Of a stretch of DNA of 64,000 nt, positions 26,736 through 35,584 are shown piece after piece (positions within the stretch are counted from its first letter, which is position 1; the number at the start of each line of letters is the position of its first letter). The position numbers were made by a program, and so were the translations under genes. Below the pieces are notes generated by a model. That model did no database searches and was not told where the DNA came from. It saw nothing but the letters and a program-made list of their open reading frames with translations. Where the stretch lies: positions 1 to 64,000 of the forward strand of contig CAYQQR010000001.1 in assembly GCA_964420035.1 (NCBI GenBank). The letters run 5' to 3'. This stretch comes from CAYQQR01 sp964420035. Lineage in GTDB: Bacteria > Bacteroidota > Bacteroidia > Bacteroidales > SM23-62.

Positions 26736-29122
26736 AATACAGGACAGGCAGAAAAATAAAGAGAAGTATCTGTATCTTTCTGTCCCTCGTGCTGGTTGCA
26801 GTATGGTGGTTTTCTCTGCCCTGTCCCCTTTTTACCGACCCGGTATGTACGGTTATCGACGACCGAAATGGGATGCTTCTGGGAGCAAAGATCGCCGGGG
26901 ACGGGCAATGGCGGTTTCCGGAACGGCGGCAGGTCCCCTATAAATTTGCCCGGGCAGTTATCCTGTATGAGGACCGCTATTTCCGGTGGCATCCCGGCTT
27001 TAACCCGGTAAGCCTGCTTCGTGCCGCCCGTCAAAATATCCGTGCAGGCAAGATCGTCAGCGGTGGAAGCACCCTGAGCATGCAGGCGATTCGCCTGTAT
27101 AGAAAAGGAAAACCTCGCGGGATTAAAGAGAAACTGATCGAGATCTTCCTGGCCACCCGTCTGGAATATCAATACGATAAAGACCGTATCCTGGCACTTT
27201 ATGCGGCCCATGCTCCTTTTGGGGGGAATGTGGTCGGGCTGGATGCAGCGGCATGGCGATACTTCGGCACCTACCCTGAAAACCTGTCCTGGTCGGAAAG
27301 CTGCATGCTGGCCGTGCTGCCGAATGCTCCTGCACTGATCCACCCGGGCAGGAACAGGGAACTGCTTCTTGAAAAAAGGAACAGGCTGCTCGGCAAACTC
27401 CGCTCAGCCGGGGTGCTCGACAGCCTCAGCTGGGAGCTGGCATGCCTGGAACCCCTGCCTGAAAAGCCCAAAGAGCTTCCTCAATTGGCACCCCATCTGC
27501 TGATCAGGACCTGGATGGAACAAGCCGGAAAACATGTGCAAACCACCATCGACAGGGAGTTGCAGCTCAAAGTGACTGAGATCGTTAATCGCCATGCTGC
27601 TGCATTGAGCTCCAACCAGATTCATAACGCAGCCTGCCTGGTTATGGATGTGGAAACAGGAGCCGTCAAAGCCTATGTAGGAAACACCGAACAACCGGAT
27701 AAAGCTCATGCCAATGACGTGGACATGATCATGGCCAACCGGAGCACCGGCAGCATTCTTAAACCATTTCTCTATTGCAGTATGCTGGATCAGGGCCTTA
27801 TCCTGCCCAATACCCTGTTGCCCGATATACCCATCCAGTATTCAGGATTTACCCCTAAGAATTTTTCCCATAGCTATGACGGGGCGGTCCATGCATCAGA
27901 GGCCCTTTCCCGTTCCCTGAATATTCCTTCTGTCTTTATGTTGCAGCATTACGGACTGGTGAAATTTCACTATTACCTGAAAAAGCTCGGACTGACAACC
28001 ATTACCAGACCCGCTGAGCATTACGGTTTATCGCTGATCCTCGGGGGTGCAGAATGTAAACTCTGGGAACTGTGCGGCCTTTTTTCATCCATGGCAAGAA
28101 TTCTCAAACACTACAACCAGTACGACGGAAGCTATTTTGATCAGGATTTGCATTTCCCCTATTATCATGGCCCCCCACCTCCGGAGATTAATATCCTCGA
28201 AGGGAACATAAAAAAAGATAACTTTATGAATGCTAGTGCAATATGGCATACTTTCCAATCTTTAATCGAGGTAAATCGTCCTCTTTCGGAAACCGGCTGG
28301 CAGCATTTCAGCATCGCGGAAAAGGTGGCCTGGAAAACCGGAACCAGCTTTGGTTTCCGCGATGCCTGGGCGGTGGGGACCAATAAAAAATATACCGCGG
28401 GGGTATGGGTTGGTAATGCCGACGGGGAAGGCAGACCGGGCCTGGTGGGTGCTTATGCTGCCGCACCCATCCTGTTTGATGTTTTTGATAAATTGGAACC
28501 TGAACCCTGGTTCGATCCGCCCCTGGATGAAATGGCCCGGGTGGGAGTCTGCCCCCAAAGCGGTCACCTGGCCGGGATCCACTGTCCCCTTGCAGATACG
28601 GTCTGGATTCCTTCGCCCTGCCTTGAAACAACGCCCTGTCCGTATCACCGGCCGGTGCATTTATCCGCCGACGGGCAACACCGGGTGCATGCCGGTTGTT
28701 ACCCGGCGGGCAGGATCCACAATCAAGCCTGGTTCATCCTTCCTCCTGTCTGGGAGTGGTACTATAAGACCGGTCATCCCGGCTACCGCTCGCTTCCTCC
28801 TTTCCTGCCGGATTGTGAAAAAGAAAAGAAATCGGAGCAGGCTATGGATCTGATCTATCCCGGTCGTGTAACCACCATCTATGTGCCCAGGGAACTGGAG
28901 GGCCGCAGGAGTAAAGTTGTTTTTGAAGCGGCTCACCGGGTACCGGAAACAGCCATCTACTGGCACCTGGACGATCAGTTCCTGGGCCTAACACGCTACA
29001 TACACCAGCTGGAATGCCTCCCGGATCCGGGAAAACATCGTTTATTTCTTATCGATGAGACAGGAGAAAGGCTGGAGCTGGACCTCCGGGTCCTGGACCA
29101 CCCGAAAAAGCCCGGCATCTGA
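26732..29122 (+). CDS. pbpC: Penicillin-binding protein 1C
   Basis: A 796-residue bifunctional peptidoglycan synthase. One N-terminal span (about 12-30) is followed by a GT51 glycosyltransferase with EDRYF and SGGSTLSMQAIRLYR, then a transpeptidase with SxxK (STGSILKPF), SxN (SRSLNIP) and KTG (KTGTSFGFRDAW). A PBP1C-type C-terminal domain ends the protein. The start overlaps the macroglobulin stop as ATGA, indicating translational coupling. All catalytic motifs are present. Confidence 0.95.
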   Translation: MKYRTGRKIKRSICIFLSLVLVAVWWFSLPCPLFTDPVCTVIDDRNGMLLGAKIAGDGQWRFPERRQVPYKFARAVILYEDRYFRWHPGFNPVSLLRAARQNIRAGKIVSGGSTLSMQAIRLYRKGKPRGIKEKLIEIFLATRLEYQYDKDRILALYAAHAPFGGNVVGLDAAAWRYFGTYPENLSWSESCMLAVLPNAPALIHPGRNRELLLEKRNRLLGKLRSAGVLDSLSWELACLEPLPEKPKELPQLAPHLLIRTWMEQAGKHVQTTIDRELQLKVTEIVNRHAAALSSNQIHNAACLVMDVETGAVKAYVGNTEQPDKAHANDVDMIMANRSTGSILKPFLYCSMLDQGLILPNTLLPDIPIQYSGFTPKNFSHSYDGAVHASEALSRSLNIPSVFMLQHYGLVKFHYYLKKLGLTTITRPAEHYGLSLILGGAECKLWELCGLFSSMARILKHYNQYDGSYFDQDLHFPYYHGPPPPEINILEGNIKKDNFMNASAIWHTFQSLIEVNRPLSETGWQHFSIAEKVAWKTGTSFGFRDAWAVGTNKKYTAGVWVGNADGEGRPGLVGAYAAAPILFDVFDKLEPEPWFDPPLDEMARVGVCPQSGHLAGIHCPLADTVWIPSPCLETTPCPYHRPVHLSADGQHRVHAGCYPAGRIHNQAWFILPPVWEWYYKTGHPGYRSLPPFLPDCEKEKKSEQAMDLIYPGRVTTIYVPRELEGRRSKVVFEAAHRVPETAIYWHLDDQFLGLTRYIHQLECLPDPGKHRLFLIDETGERLELDLRVLDHPKKPGI

Positions 29123-29183
29123 AATATAAATAAAAACCGTGCGTTCCACCAAAAAGCTTAATTTTACTGCATAATTTGTGCTT

Positions 29184-30857
29184 ATGAATAGAAAATTGAT
29201 TGGCCTGTCCCTTCTGTTGCTTATTGCCGGCTCGGTTAGTTTCTTATCCTTCAGCGACCGCGATTTTAAGCTGGTTAAGAACCTGGAGATCTTTCATAAT
29301 CTGTTTCGTGAACTGAACCTTTTTTATGTTGATGAAACCGACCCCCGGAAACTTATAGAAAAGGGTATTGAGGGTATGTTAAACTCATTGGATCCCTACA
29401 CCATGTATATCCCTGAAAAGGAAAGAGAGAATTTTGATTTCATGACGACCGGTAAATACGGTGGTATAGGTGCCGTGATTCGTTCTGCCGGTGACTATGT
29501 TATCATTGCCGAACCCTACGAGGGATTCCCCGCCGCAAATAATGACGTCCATGCAGGAGATACCATCATCAGCATTGATGGAAAAAGCATGAAAGGAAAA
29601 AACGTCAGCCAGGTGAGTGAAATGCTTAAAGGTAAACCCGGCACCAGTGTAGAAATAGAATTTGCCCGTACCGGTAAAGCCGGTACCATGACCAAAGAAC
29701 TGGTCCGGGAGCAGATTTCAATAAAGAATGTTCCCTACTATGCCATGATCGACGACTCTGTGGGCTACATCCTGCTCAACGGATTTAAATCCGGAGCCTT
29801 CGAAGAAACCAGGGCGGTCTTTCTGGAGCTTAAAAAGGAACATAATGTTCAGGCATTGATCCTGGATCTGCGATCAAACCCCGGCGGACTATTGCCCGAG
29901 GCAGTAGACGTTTCTTCCATGTTTATAGATAAAGGCGAAGAGGTGGTCAGCACCCGGGGGAAGATCAAGGAATTTGATTATACTTACCGTACACGCTATA
30001 TGCCCCTGGACAAGGATATACCCCTGGTTGTCCTGGTCAACCGCGGATCAGCTTCCGCTTCTGAGATCGTTGCAGGAGTTATGCAGGACCTCGACCGGGG
30101 GGTGATTGTGGGACAACGGACTTTTGGTAAAGGATTGGTACAGACCACGCGAGAGCTGATCTACAACACGCAACTGAAAGTTACCACGGCCAAGTATTAT
30201 ATCCCCAGCGGCCGCTGCATCCAGGCCCTGGATTATTCCAACAGGAATGAAGACGGCAGCGTTGGCAACATACCGGATTCCCTGATCTCGGCCTTTGAAA
30301 CCAGGAATGGCAGAACCGTTTATGACGGAGGAGGAATCCGGCCGGATAAAGAAGCTGCTTCCCATCAATACGGGCAAATCACCCAGATGCTTTATGCCCG
30401 GGGACTGATCTTTGACTTTGCCAACCTGTTTGCTGCTGAAAACGATAACATCCCACCGGTACCGGAGTATGAAGTCAGCGATCAAACCTACTCGGATTTC
30501 AAGAATTATGTTATTTCCAGTGATTTTACCTATGAAACCCGGAGCGAAAGAAAACTGGATGAGCTGAAAAAAGTGGCGCGTGAAGAAAAATATTACGCGC
30601 TCGCCGGCGACAAACTGGAAGAGCTTTCCGGACTGCTGTCCCATAACAATAAGCGGGACCTGGCCTTATTTGAAGAAGAGATCAGGGAACTGCTGGAAGA
30701 AGAGATCAGCAGCCGCTATTATCTGATGAAGGGCAGAATTATGGCTTCGCTGGAATCCGATCCCCAGCTGGATGAGGCCCTGGAGATCATTAAAAACCCT
30801 GATAAGTATAAGCATATATTACAGCCGCAAGAAGCTGTCCTGCAAGCCATGCACTAA
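29184..30857 (+). CDS. S41-family C-terminal processing peptidase
   Basis: Periplasmic serine protease of the CtpA/Prc type, about 557 residues, with an N-terminal signal/anchor (LIGLSLLLLIAGSVSFLSF). A PDZ domain lies at about 85-170 (GKYGGIGAVIRSAGDYVIIAE). The S41 core has the nucleophile in NRGSASASEIVAG and the catalytic lysine in FGKGLVQTT. The C-terminal extension after about 400 is helical and charged. ATG 29184 is preferred over the GTG two codons upstream. It is convergent with polA (6 bp). Confidence 0.92.
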   Translation: MNRKLIGLSLLLLIAGSVSFLSFSDRDFKLVKNLEIFHNLFRELNLFYVDETDPRKLIEKGIEGMLNSLDPYTMYIPEKERENFDFMTTGKYGGIGAVIRSAGDYVIIAEPYEGFPAANNDVHAGDTIISIDGKSMKGKNVSQVSEMLKGKPGTSVEIEFARTGKAGTMTKELVREQISIKNVPYYAMIDDSVGYILLNGFKSGAFEETRAVFLELKKEHNVQALILDLRSNPGGLLPEAVDVSSMFIDKGEEVVSTRGKIKEFDYTYRTRYMPLDKDIPLVVLVNRGSASASEIVAGVMQDLDRGVIVGQRTFGKGLVQTTRELIYNTQLKVTTAKYYIPSGRCIQALDYSNRNEDGSVGNIPDSLISAFETRNGRTVYDGGGIRPDKEAASHQYGQITQMLYARGLIFDFANLFAAENDNIPPVPEYEVSDQTYSDFKNYVISSDFTYETRSERKLDELKKVAREEKYYALAGDKLEELSGLLSHNNKRDLALFEEEIRELLEEEISSRYYLMKGRIMASLESDPQLDEALEIIKNPDKYKHILQPQEAVLQAMH

Positions 30858-30863
30858 GGCATA

Positions 30864-33632
30864 TCAATGGGCTTCCAGCCAGTTATCCCCGTATGAAGCT
30901 TCCACCTCCATGGGAACATCCAGGATATAAGCCTGTTCCATCTCCTTGACCACCAATGCCTGAACATTTTCCAATTCATCTTCCGGTACATCCAGGACCA
31001 ATTCATCATGTACCTGCAGGATCATGCGGGCCCGGTAATTTTCTTTTTCCAGGCGCCGATGAATTCGGATCATGGCCAGTTTGATGATGTCGGCAGCAGA
31101 GCCCTGAATGGGCGCGTTGATGGCATTTCTCTCGGCAAATCCGCGAACCACGGAATTCCGGGACTGGATATCTTTCAGATAACGCTTTCTCCCCATCAGG
31201 GTACTCACCCATCCCTGGTTGCGGGCCAGCTCAATACACTGGTTCCTGTACTTTCTTACGGATGGGAAATTTTTAAAATAGCCCTCTATCAATTCCCCGG
31301 CTTCCGATCGGTCAATATTCAGCCGCTGTGAAAGTCCAAAAGCGGATATTCCATAAATAATCCCGAAATTGGCCGTTTTTGCCCTGCCTCTTTGCTCCCG
31401 GTTTACCTTTCCGGGATCTATATTATAGATCTTGGAAGCCGTAGTGGTATGGATATCCTCGTGGTTCCGGAAAGCTTCTATCATATTCCTGTCCCCGCTC
31501 ATATGCGCCATCAGCCGCAACTCGATCTGGGAATAATCCGCTGAAAGTATTTTATATCGCTTTGCCGATGGCACAAAAGCTTTTCGAATCTCCCGGCCCC
31601 GCTCCTCCCGTACGGGTATATTCTGCAGGTTCGGGTTATGGGAACTCAGTCTGCCGGTCGCGGCAATGGCCTGGTTGAATGAAGTATGAATTTTCCCTGT
31701 TCTTGTATTCACCAGTTTGGGCAAAGCTTCAACATATGTTGAAAGTAATTTTTTTAAAGCCCTGTACTCCAATACCTTTTTAACTATAGGATGTTTGTCT
31801 TTCAAACGCAGCAATACTTCTTCGCTGGTTGAATATTGTTTTGACTTGGTCTTTTTTGCATCTGAAATGATCCTGAGCCGGTCGAAGAGGATTTCACCCA
31901 GTTGTTTAGGCGACGAGACATTAAACTCCACCCCTGCATCCCTATGGATCTCCTGCTCAAGCTTCAGTATGTCGCGTCTCAGCTCCCCGGCATAATTGTT
32001 CAAAAATTCAGTATTTATTTTCACTCCATACAACTCCATGTCTGCAAGAACCTTAATTAAAGGCATTTCAACTTTTTGTGCAAGTTCTGTCAGGTTATGT
32101 TCCTTTAGTTCCTTTTTCAGGATCCCGGCCAGCTGCCAAGTCACATCGGCATCTTCACAGGCATATTCCTTGATATCTTCCAGGGGAACATTATCCATGC
32201 TGCCTTGTCCTTTGCCTTTAGGTCCGACAAGACTTTCGATGGATACCGGTTGATAATCAAGATAGCTGGCTGCCAGGTTATCCAGGTTGTGTCGCAATTC
32301 AGGTTGGATCAGGTAATGGGCGATCATGGTATCAAAGAGCGGTCCCTGAACAGAAATCTTGTACTGGGCCAGGACCTCCATATCATATTTGATATTTTGT
32401 CCGATCTTCTCAACGCTTTTGTCTTCAAACAATGGTTTCAGCTTAAGCAGTTCTTTTTGGATCGCCTGTTCTTCCATTCCCTGGAAAGAAATATAGCGGG
32501 CCCGGTGCACCTTCCGGCAGAAAGCAATTCCAACCAGCCGGGCTTCATGTGGATTAATGCTGGTGGTTTCCGTATCGAAACAAAAGGAACTTTGCCCTTT
32601 CAGGTCGTTGAAAGCCTGGTCTGTACCGCTTAGCTCATAGTTATGATCCATATCGGCCAGGGTTTTCAGTTTCTTGTCGGGTATCAGGCTTGCCTGTGTT
32701 GCTTCTTCTGCTGAAAACAAGGTTTTTTGTCCCAATTCACCGGAGCCCGGTTTGCTATTGTTGTTTTTCAGTTTATTAAGTAAGGTTTTGAATTCAAGCT
32801 CCTTGTATATTTTCCCGAGTTTATCAATATCCGGTTCTTTCAGGGCCATTTCCTTTTCCATAAACGCTATGGGCACATCCAGGATAATGGTGGCCAGCTT
32901 CTTGGATAAGAGTATCTGCTCTTTATTTTGTTCAATATTCTCTTTTTGCTTTCCCTTCAGTTTACCCGTATTGCGGAGCAATTCCTCGACCGATCCGAAT
33001 TCTTCTATCAGCTTCTTTGCTGTTTTTTCCCCAATTCCCGGCGCTCCGGGTATGTTATCGGAACTGTCGCCCCAAAGTGCCAGGATGTCTATTACCTGTT
33101 CGGGTCTTTCCACGTGGAACTTTTTCTTAACCCATTCTGTATCCCAAACTTCGGCCTCGTTTCCTGCACGCTTGGGTTTATATACAAAGATCCGGTCGTT
33201 CACCAACTGGGCAAAATCCTTGTCCGGGGTCATCATGTAGGTTTCGTACCCCTGTTCGACGGCTTTCCTGGAAAGGGAGCCTATCACATCATCGGCTTCG
33301 TATCCGTCTTTCTGAATGATGGGGATATGGAAAGCTTCCAGTATTTTTTTTATGTAGGGAACGGAGGCCTTGATCTCCTCAGGGGTCTCTTCCCGGTTGG
33401 CCTTGTATTCCCGGAAGATTTCCTTTCTGAAGGTAGGTTTGGTGGAATCAAAAACAACAGCGATATGGGTGGGATCCTGGTTCCTCAGTATTTCATCCAG
33501 GGTGATCAAAAAACCGAATATTGCTGAAGTATTCAGTCCTTTGGAATTGTACATGGGATTTCTTATAAATGCATAATAGGCCCTGAATATCAGGGCATAA
33601 GCATCCAGGAGAAAAAGCTTCTTATCAGCCAT
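30864..33632 (-). CDS. polA: DNA polymerase I
   Basis: A 922-residue repair and replication polymerase. It has an N-terminal 5'-3' exonuclease (residues 1 to about 290; LLDAYALIFRAYYAF, GYEADDVIG), a 3'-5' exonuclease with intact DTETT, GQNIKYDMEVL and ACEDADVT motifs, and a polymerase domain with DYSQIELRLMAHMSGD and QVHDELVLDVPEDE. Unlike some family members it keeps all proofreading residues that can be checked. It lies 5 bp after queD. A parS-like palindrome sits inside its coding sequence at 33106-33121. Confidence 0.97.
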   Translation of the reverse strand: MADKKLFLLDAYALIFRAYYAFIRNPMYNSKGLNTSAIFGFLITLDEILRNQDPTHIAVVFDSTKPTFRKEIFREYKANREETPEEIKASVPYIKKILEAFHIPIIQKDGYEADDVIGSLSRKAVEQGYETYMMTPDKDFAQLVNDRIFVYKPKRAGNEAEVWDTEWVKKKFHVERPEQVIDILALWGDSSDNIPGAPGIGEKTAKKLIEEFGSVEELLRNTGKLKGKQKENIEQNKEQILLSKKLATIILDVPIAFMEKEMALKEPDIDKLGKIYKELEFKTLLNKLKNNNSKPGSGELGQKTLFSAEEATQASLIPDKKLKTLADMDHNYELSGTDQAFNDLKGQSSFCFDTETTSINPHEARLVGIAFCRKVHRARYISFQGMEEQAIQKELLKLKPLFEDKSVEKIGQNIKYDMEVLAQYKISVQGPLFDTMIAHYLIQPELRHNLDNLAASYLDYQPVSIESLVGPKGKGQGSMDNVPLEDIKEYACEDADVTWQLAGILKKELKEHNLTELAQKVEMPLIKVLADMELYGVKINTEFLNNYAGELRRDILKLEQEIHRDAGVEFNVSSPKQLGEILFDRLRIISDAKKTKSKQYSTSEEVLLRLKDKHPIVKKVLEYRALKKLLSTYVEALPKLVNTRTGKIHTSFNQAIAATGRLSSHNPNLQNIPVREERGREIRKAFVPSAKRYKILSADYSQIELRLMAHMSGDRNMIEAFRNHEDIHTTTASKIYNIDPGKVNREQRGRAKTANFGIIYGISAFGLSQRLNIDRSEAGELIEGYFKNFPSVRKYRNQCIELARNQGWVSTLMGRKRYLKDIQSRNSVVRGFAERNAINAPIQGSAADIIKLAMIRIHRRLEKENYRARMILQVHDELVLDVPEDELENVQALVVKEMEQAYILDVPMEVEASYGDNWLEAH
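33106..33121. other. Secondary parS-like palindrome inside polA
   Basis: CTTTCCACGTGGAACT contains the perfect 12-bp palindrome TTCCACGTGGAA and matches the parS 16-mer TGTTCCACGTGGAACA at 13 of 16 positions. It lies about 6 kb from the full palindrome at 39073-39092. It could be coincidental coding sequence. Confidence 0.35.
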
Positions 33633-33637
33633 AAATA

Positions 33638-34087
33638 TTATTGATTATCCGAAGCCAGCCATTCCGCGTAAGAGGTCCCTGTTTCCCTGAGCTTAACGCG
33701 CACCAGTTGAAGCTTAGCGGGTAATTTGCCCTGGATCCGCCGAACCATATCCAGAAGCAGGTTTTCACAGGTAGGTTGATAATTCATGATGTGGAAATTA
33801 TCGAACATCTGGCTTACCGTTCGTATTTCCTGGTCGCCGGCTTTGCGGTTGATAACAACCGAGTGATCAAAAACCTTCACGACTTCCTTTTTAACAATAT
33901 TCTTCAAGTCGGAAAAATCCACCACCATCCCAAGCTTAATGCTGGAATGGTCCCCGGAAGGTTCTCCCATTACCGTGACCTCCAGCTTGTACGAATGTCC
34001 ATGGATGTTGCGACATGGACCGTCGTAGTTCCACAAGGCATGAGCCATCTCAAAATCAAATTCCTTGGTCACCCTAACTTTTGCCAT
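33638..34087 (-). CDS. queD: 6-carboxytetrahydropterin synthase (QueD/PTPS family)
   Basis: Makes 6-carboxy-5,6,7,8-tetrahydropterin from dihydroneopterin triphosphate in queuosine/7-deazaguanine synthesis. Zinc ligands are His16 (MAHAL), His29 and His31 (HGH), with catalytic Cys25 four residues before His29, the CxxxHGH pattern that separates QueD from eukaryotic PTPS. Length 149 residues. No other queuosine gene is in the window. It lies between an arsR-type gene (25 bp upstream) and polA. Confidence 0.9.
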   Translation of the reverse strand: MAKVRVTKEFDFEMAHALWNYDGPCRNIHGHSYKLEVTVMGEPSGDHSSIKLGMVVDFSDLKNIVKKEVVKVFDHSVVINRKAGDQEIRTVSQMFDNFHIMNYQPTCENLLLDMVRRIQGKLPAKLQLVRVKLRETGTSYAEWLASDNQ

Positions 34088-34112
34088 TCCTTCAGCATTT
34101 GACTTATCTCAA

Positions 34113-34412
34113 TTAATAACAAGCACACTCACTGACGCAATCGACAATTTTACTTAAATCCTTGTGCTTCAGGTAATAATAAGTGTTTTTACCTTCACGT
34201 TCGGAAGATAAAACCCCTTTGTCTTTTAAGATACCCAGATGATGAGATGTAGTGGATTGTTCTATCTTCAACAACTCATGTATCTCAGTGACAGACAGCT
34301 TTTTGCCATCTTCCAGGTAATTGAGTATGGCGATCCTCATGGGGTGTGCAATAGCCTTCAGCATGCTGGCAGCACGATCCAGCTGTTCCGGGTTCAGATT
34401 ACTGAATTTCAT
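34113..34412 (-). CDS. ArsR-family winged-helix regulator
   Basis: A 99-residue repressor-type protein. The helix-turn-helix is LSVTEIHELLKIEQSTTSHHLGILKDKGVLSSEREGKNTYYYL. Metal-site cysteines typical of ArsR/SmtB alpha-3 sensing (ELCVCDL-like) are absent from the recognition helix region. The protein ends in ECACY, giving two C-terminal cysteines that could bind metal or sense redox state. It heads the arsR-queD-polA run, so it may be autoregulated. The signal is unknown. Confidence 0.88.
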   Translation of the reverse strand: MKFSNLNPEQLDRAASMLKAIAHPMRIAILNYLEDGKKLSVTEIHELLKIEQSTTSHHLGILKDKGVLSSEREGKNTYYYLKHKDLSKIVDCVSECACY

Positions 34413-34441
34413 CGGGTTATTTTTACTTCTATTGAATAATA

Positions 34442-34457
34442 CAAATATATAAATATA
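34442..34457 (-). promoter_or_regulatory. -7 box and AT-rich dyad upstream of the arsR-type gene
   Basis: On minus, TATATTTG (34442-34449) is an exact TAnnTTTG match. The overlapping TATATTTATATA stretch is a near-perfect dyad of the sort ArsR proteins bind, suggesting autorepression at the promoter. Low complexity makes the operator call tentative. Confidence 0.4.
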
Positions 34458-34574
34458 CTGACCTTAATTAATGACAAATATCAAATTTAGCCGGCGCCTC
34501 ATTCATTTTGTTTATTCCCTGTCTCAATATCAGCGGAAACAATTTGGGATCAAGCTGTTTTCTTCTTTAATTAT

Positions 34575-34582
34575 TACCTTTG
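34575..34582 (+). promoter_or_regulatory. -7 box TACCTTTG for the polyprenyl synthase gene
   Basis: Exact TAnnTTTG match 19 bp before ATG 34602; TTTG at 34543-34546 is somewhat too distant for a standard -33. Confidence 0.45.
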
Positions 34583-34601
34583 AAAACTTTTTGGATTGCA
34601 G

Positions 34602-35576
34602 ATGTCCAGGATCAATGAAATAAAGGCCCCGATCGCCGGGGAAATGAAGCAATTTGAAAAACATTTCAGGGCTTCGATGAAGACCCGCGTCGCCCTGCTG
34701 GGGATCATTACCAATTACATCCTGCGAAGAAAAGGAAAGCAGATGCGTCCGATGTTTGTTTTCCTGACCGCCAAACTCCTGGGCGACATTAACCTGTCTA
34801 CATACAACGCGGCGGCCCTTATCGAATTACTGCACACCGCCACCCTGATCCATGACGATGTGGTGGACGAGTCCTATCAGCGCAGGGGATTTTTTTCCAT
34901 TAATGCCATCTGGAAGTCAAAAGTAGCTGTGCTGGTCGGTGACTATTTGCTTGCAAAAGGTCTGTTACTCTCTGTAGAGCACGAAGAATTTGATTTATTA
35001 AAGATCACCTCCGAAGCAGTACGGGAAATGAGTGAAGGAGAGCTTTTACAGATCCAGAAATCACGAAAATTGAATATTACGGAAGAAGAGTATTTTGATG
35101 TGATCCGCATGAAAACGGCAGCCCTGATCTCAGCCTGCACAGCCAGCGGTGCACGTTCCGTTAACGCGACAGAGAAAGAGATTGCTAAATGCAGGGAATT
35201 CGGTTTACTGGTCGGAGTAGCTTTCCAGATTAAGGACGATCTTTTTGACTATCAATCAATTAGCCGGACAGGTAAGCCGAGTGCCAATGACATCAAACAA
35301 AAAAAATTTACCCTCCCTCTGATCCATGCAATGAACCGTGCCCCCTCGGGCGAAAAGGGCGGTATCAAGAAATTAATACGTCGTAACGCCCTGAATAACA
35401 AAAATGTACAAAAGATACTTGAATTTGTTGATCGTTATGGCGGTATTCGCTACGCTGAGCAAAAAATGCAGGATTACAAGAGCAAAGCCATTGCCATTCT
35501 GAAGGAATTTCCGGAAAATGAAAGCCGTAATGCATTGGAATCCCTTGTCGATTACACGGTGAACCGTAAAAAATAA
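34602..35576 (+). CDS. Long-chain polyprenyl diphosphate synthase
   Basis: A trans-isoprenyl diphosphate synthase of about 324 residues. The first aspartate-rich motif is HDDVVDES and the second KDDLFDY; RRKGKQMRP provides the conserved basic diphosphate-binding region. In this phylum such proteins usually make the octaprenyl-type side chain of menaquinone; chain length cannot be read from the sequence. ATG 34602 is preferred over the TTG two codons upstream. It is convergent with uvrC. Confidence 0.9.
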   Translation: MSRINEIKAPIAGEMKQFEKHFRASMKTRVALLGIITNYILRRKGKQMRPMFVFLTAKLLGDINLSTYNAAALIELLHTATLIHDDVVDESYQRRGFFSINAIWKSKVAVLVGDYLLAKGLLLSVEHEEFDLLKITSEAVREMSEGELLQIQKSRKLNITEEEYFDVIRMKTAALISACTASGARSVNATEKEIAKCREFGLLVGVAFQIKDDLFDYQSISRTGKPSANDIKQKKFTLPLIHAMNRAPSGEKGGIKKLIRRNALNNKNVQKILEFVDRYGGIRYAEQKMQDYKSKAIAILKEFPENESRNALESLVDYTVNRKK

Positions 35577-35584
35577 AAAAACGC

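Noticed and set aside
26687..27343. 218-codon minus-strand frame opposite pbpC
   Set aside because: Shadow of a gene with intact GT51 motifs; no family resemblance.
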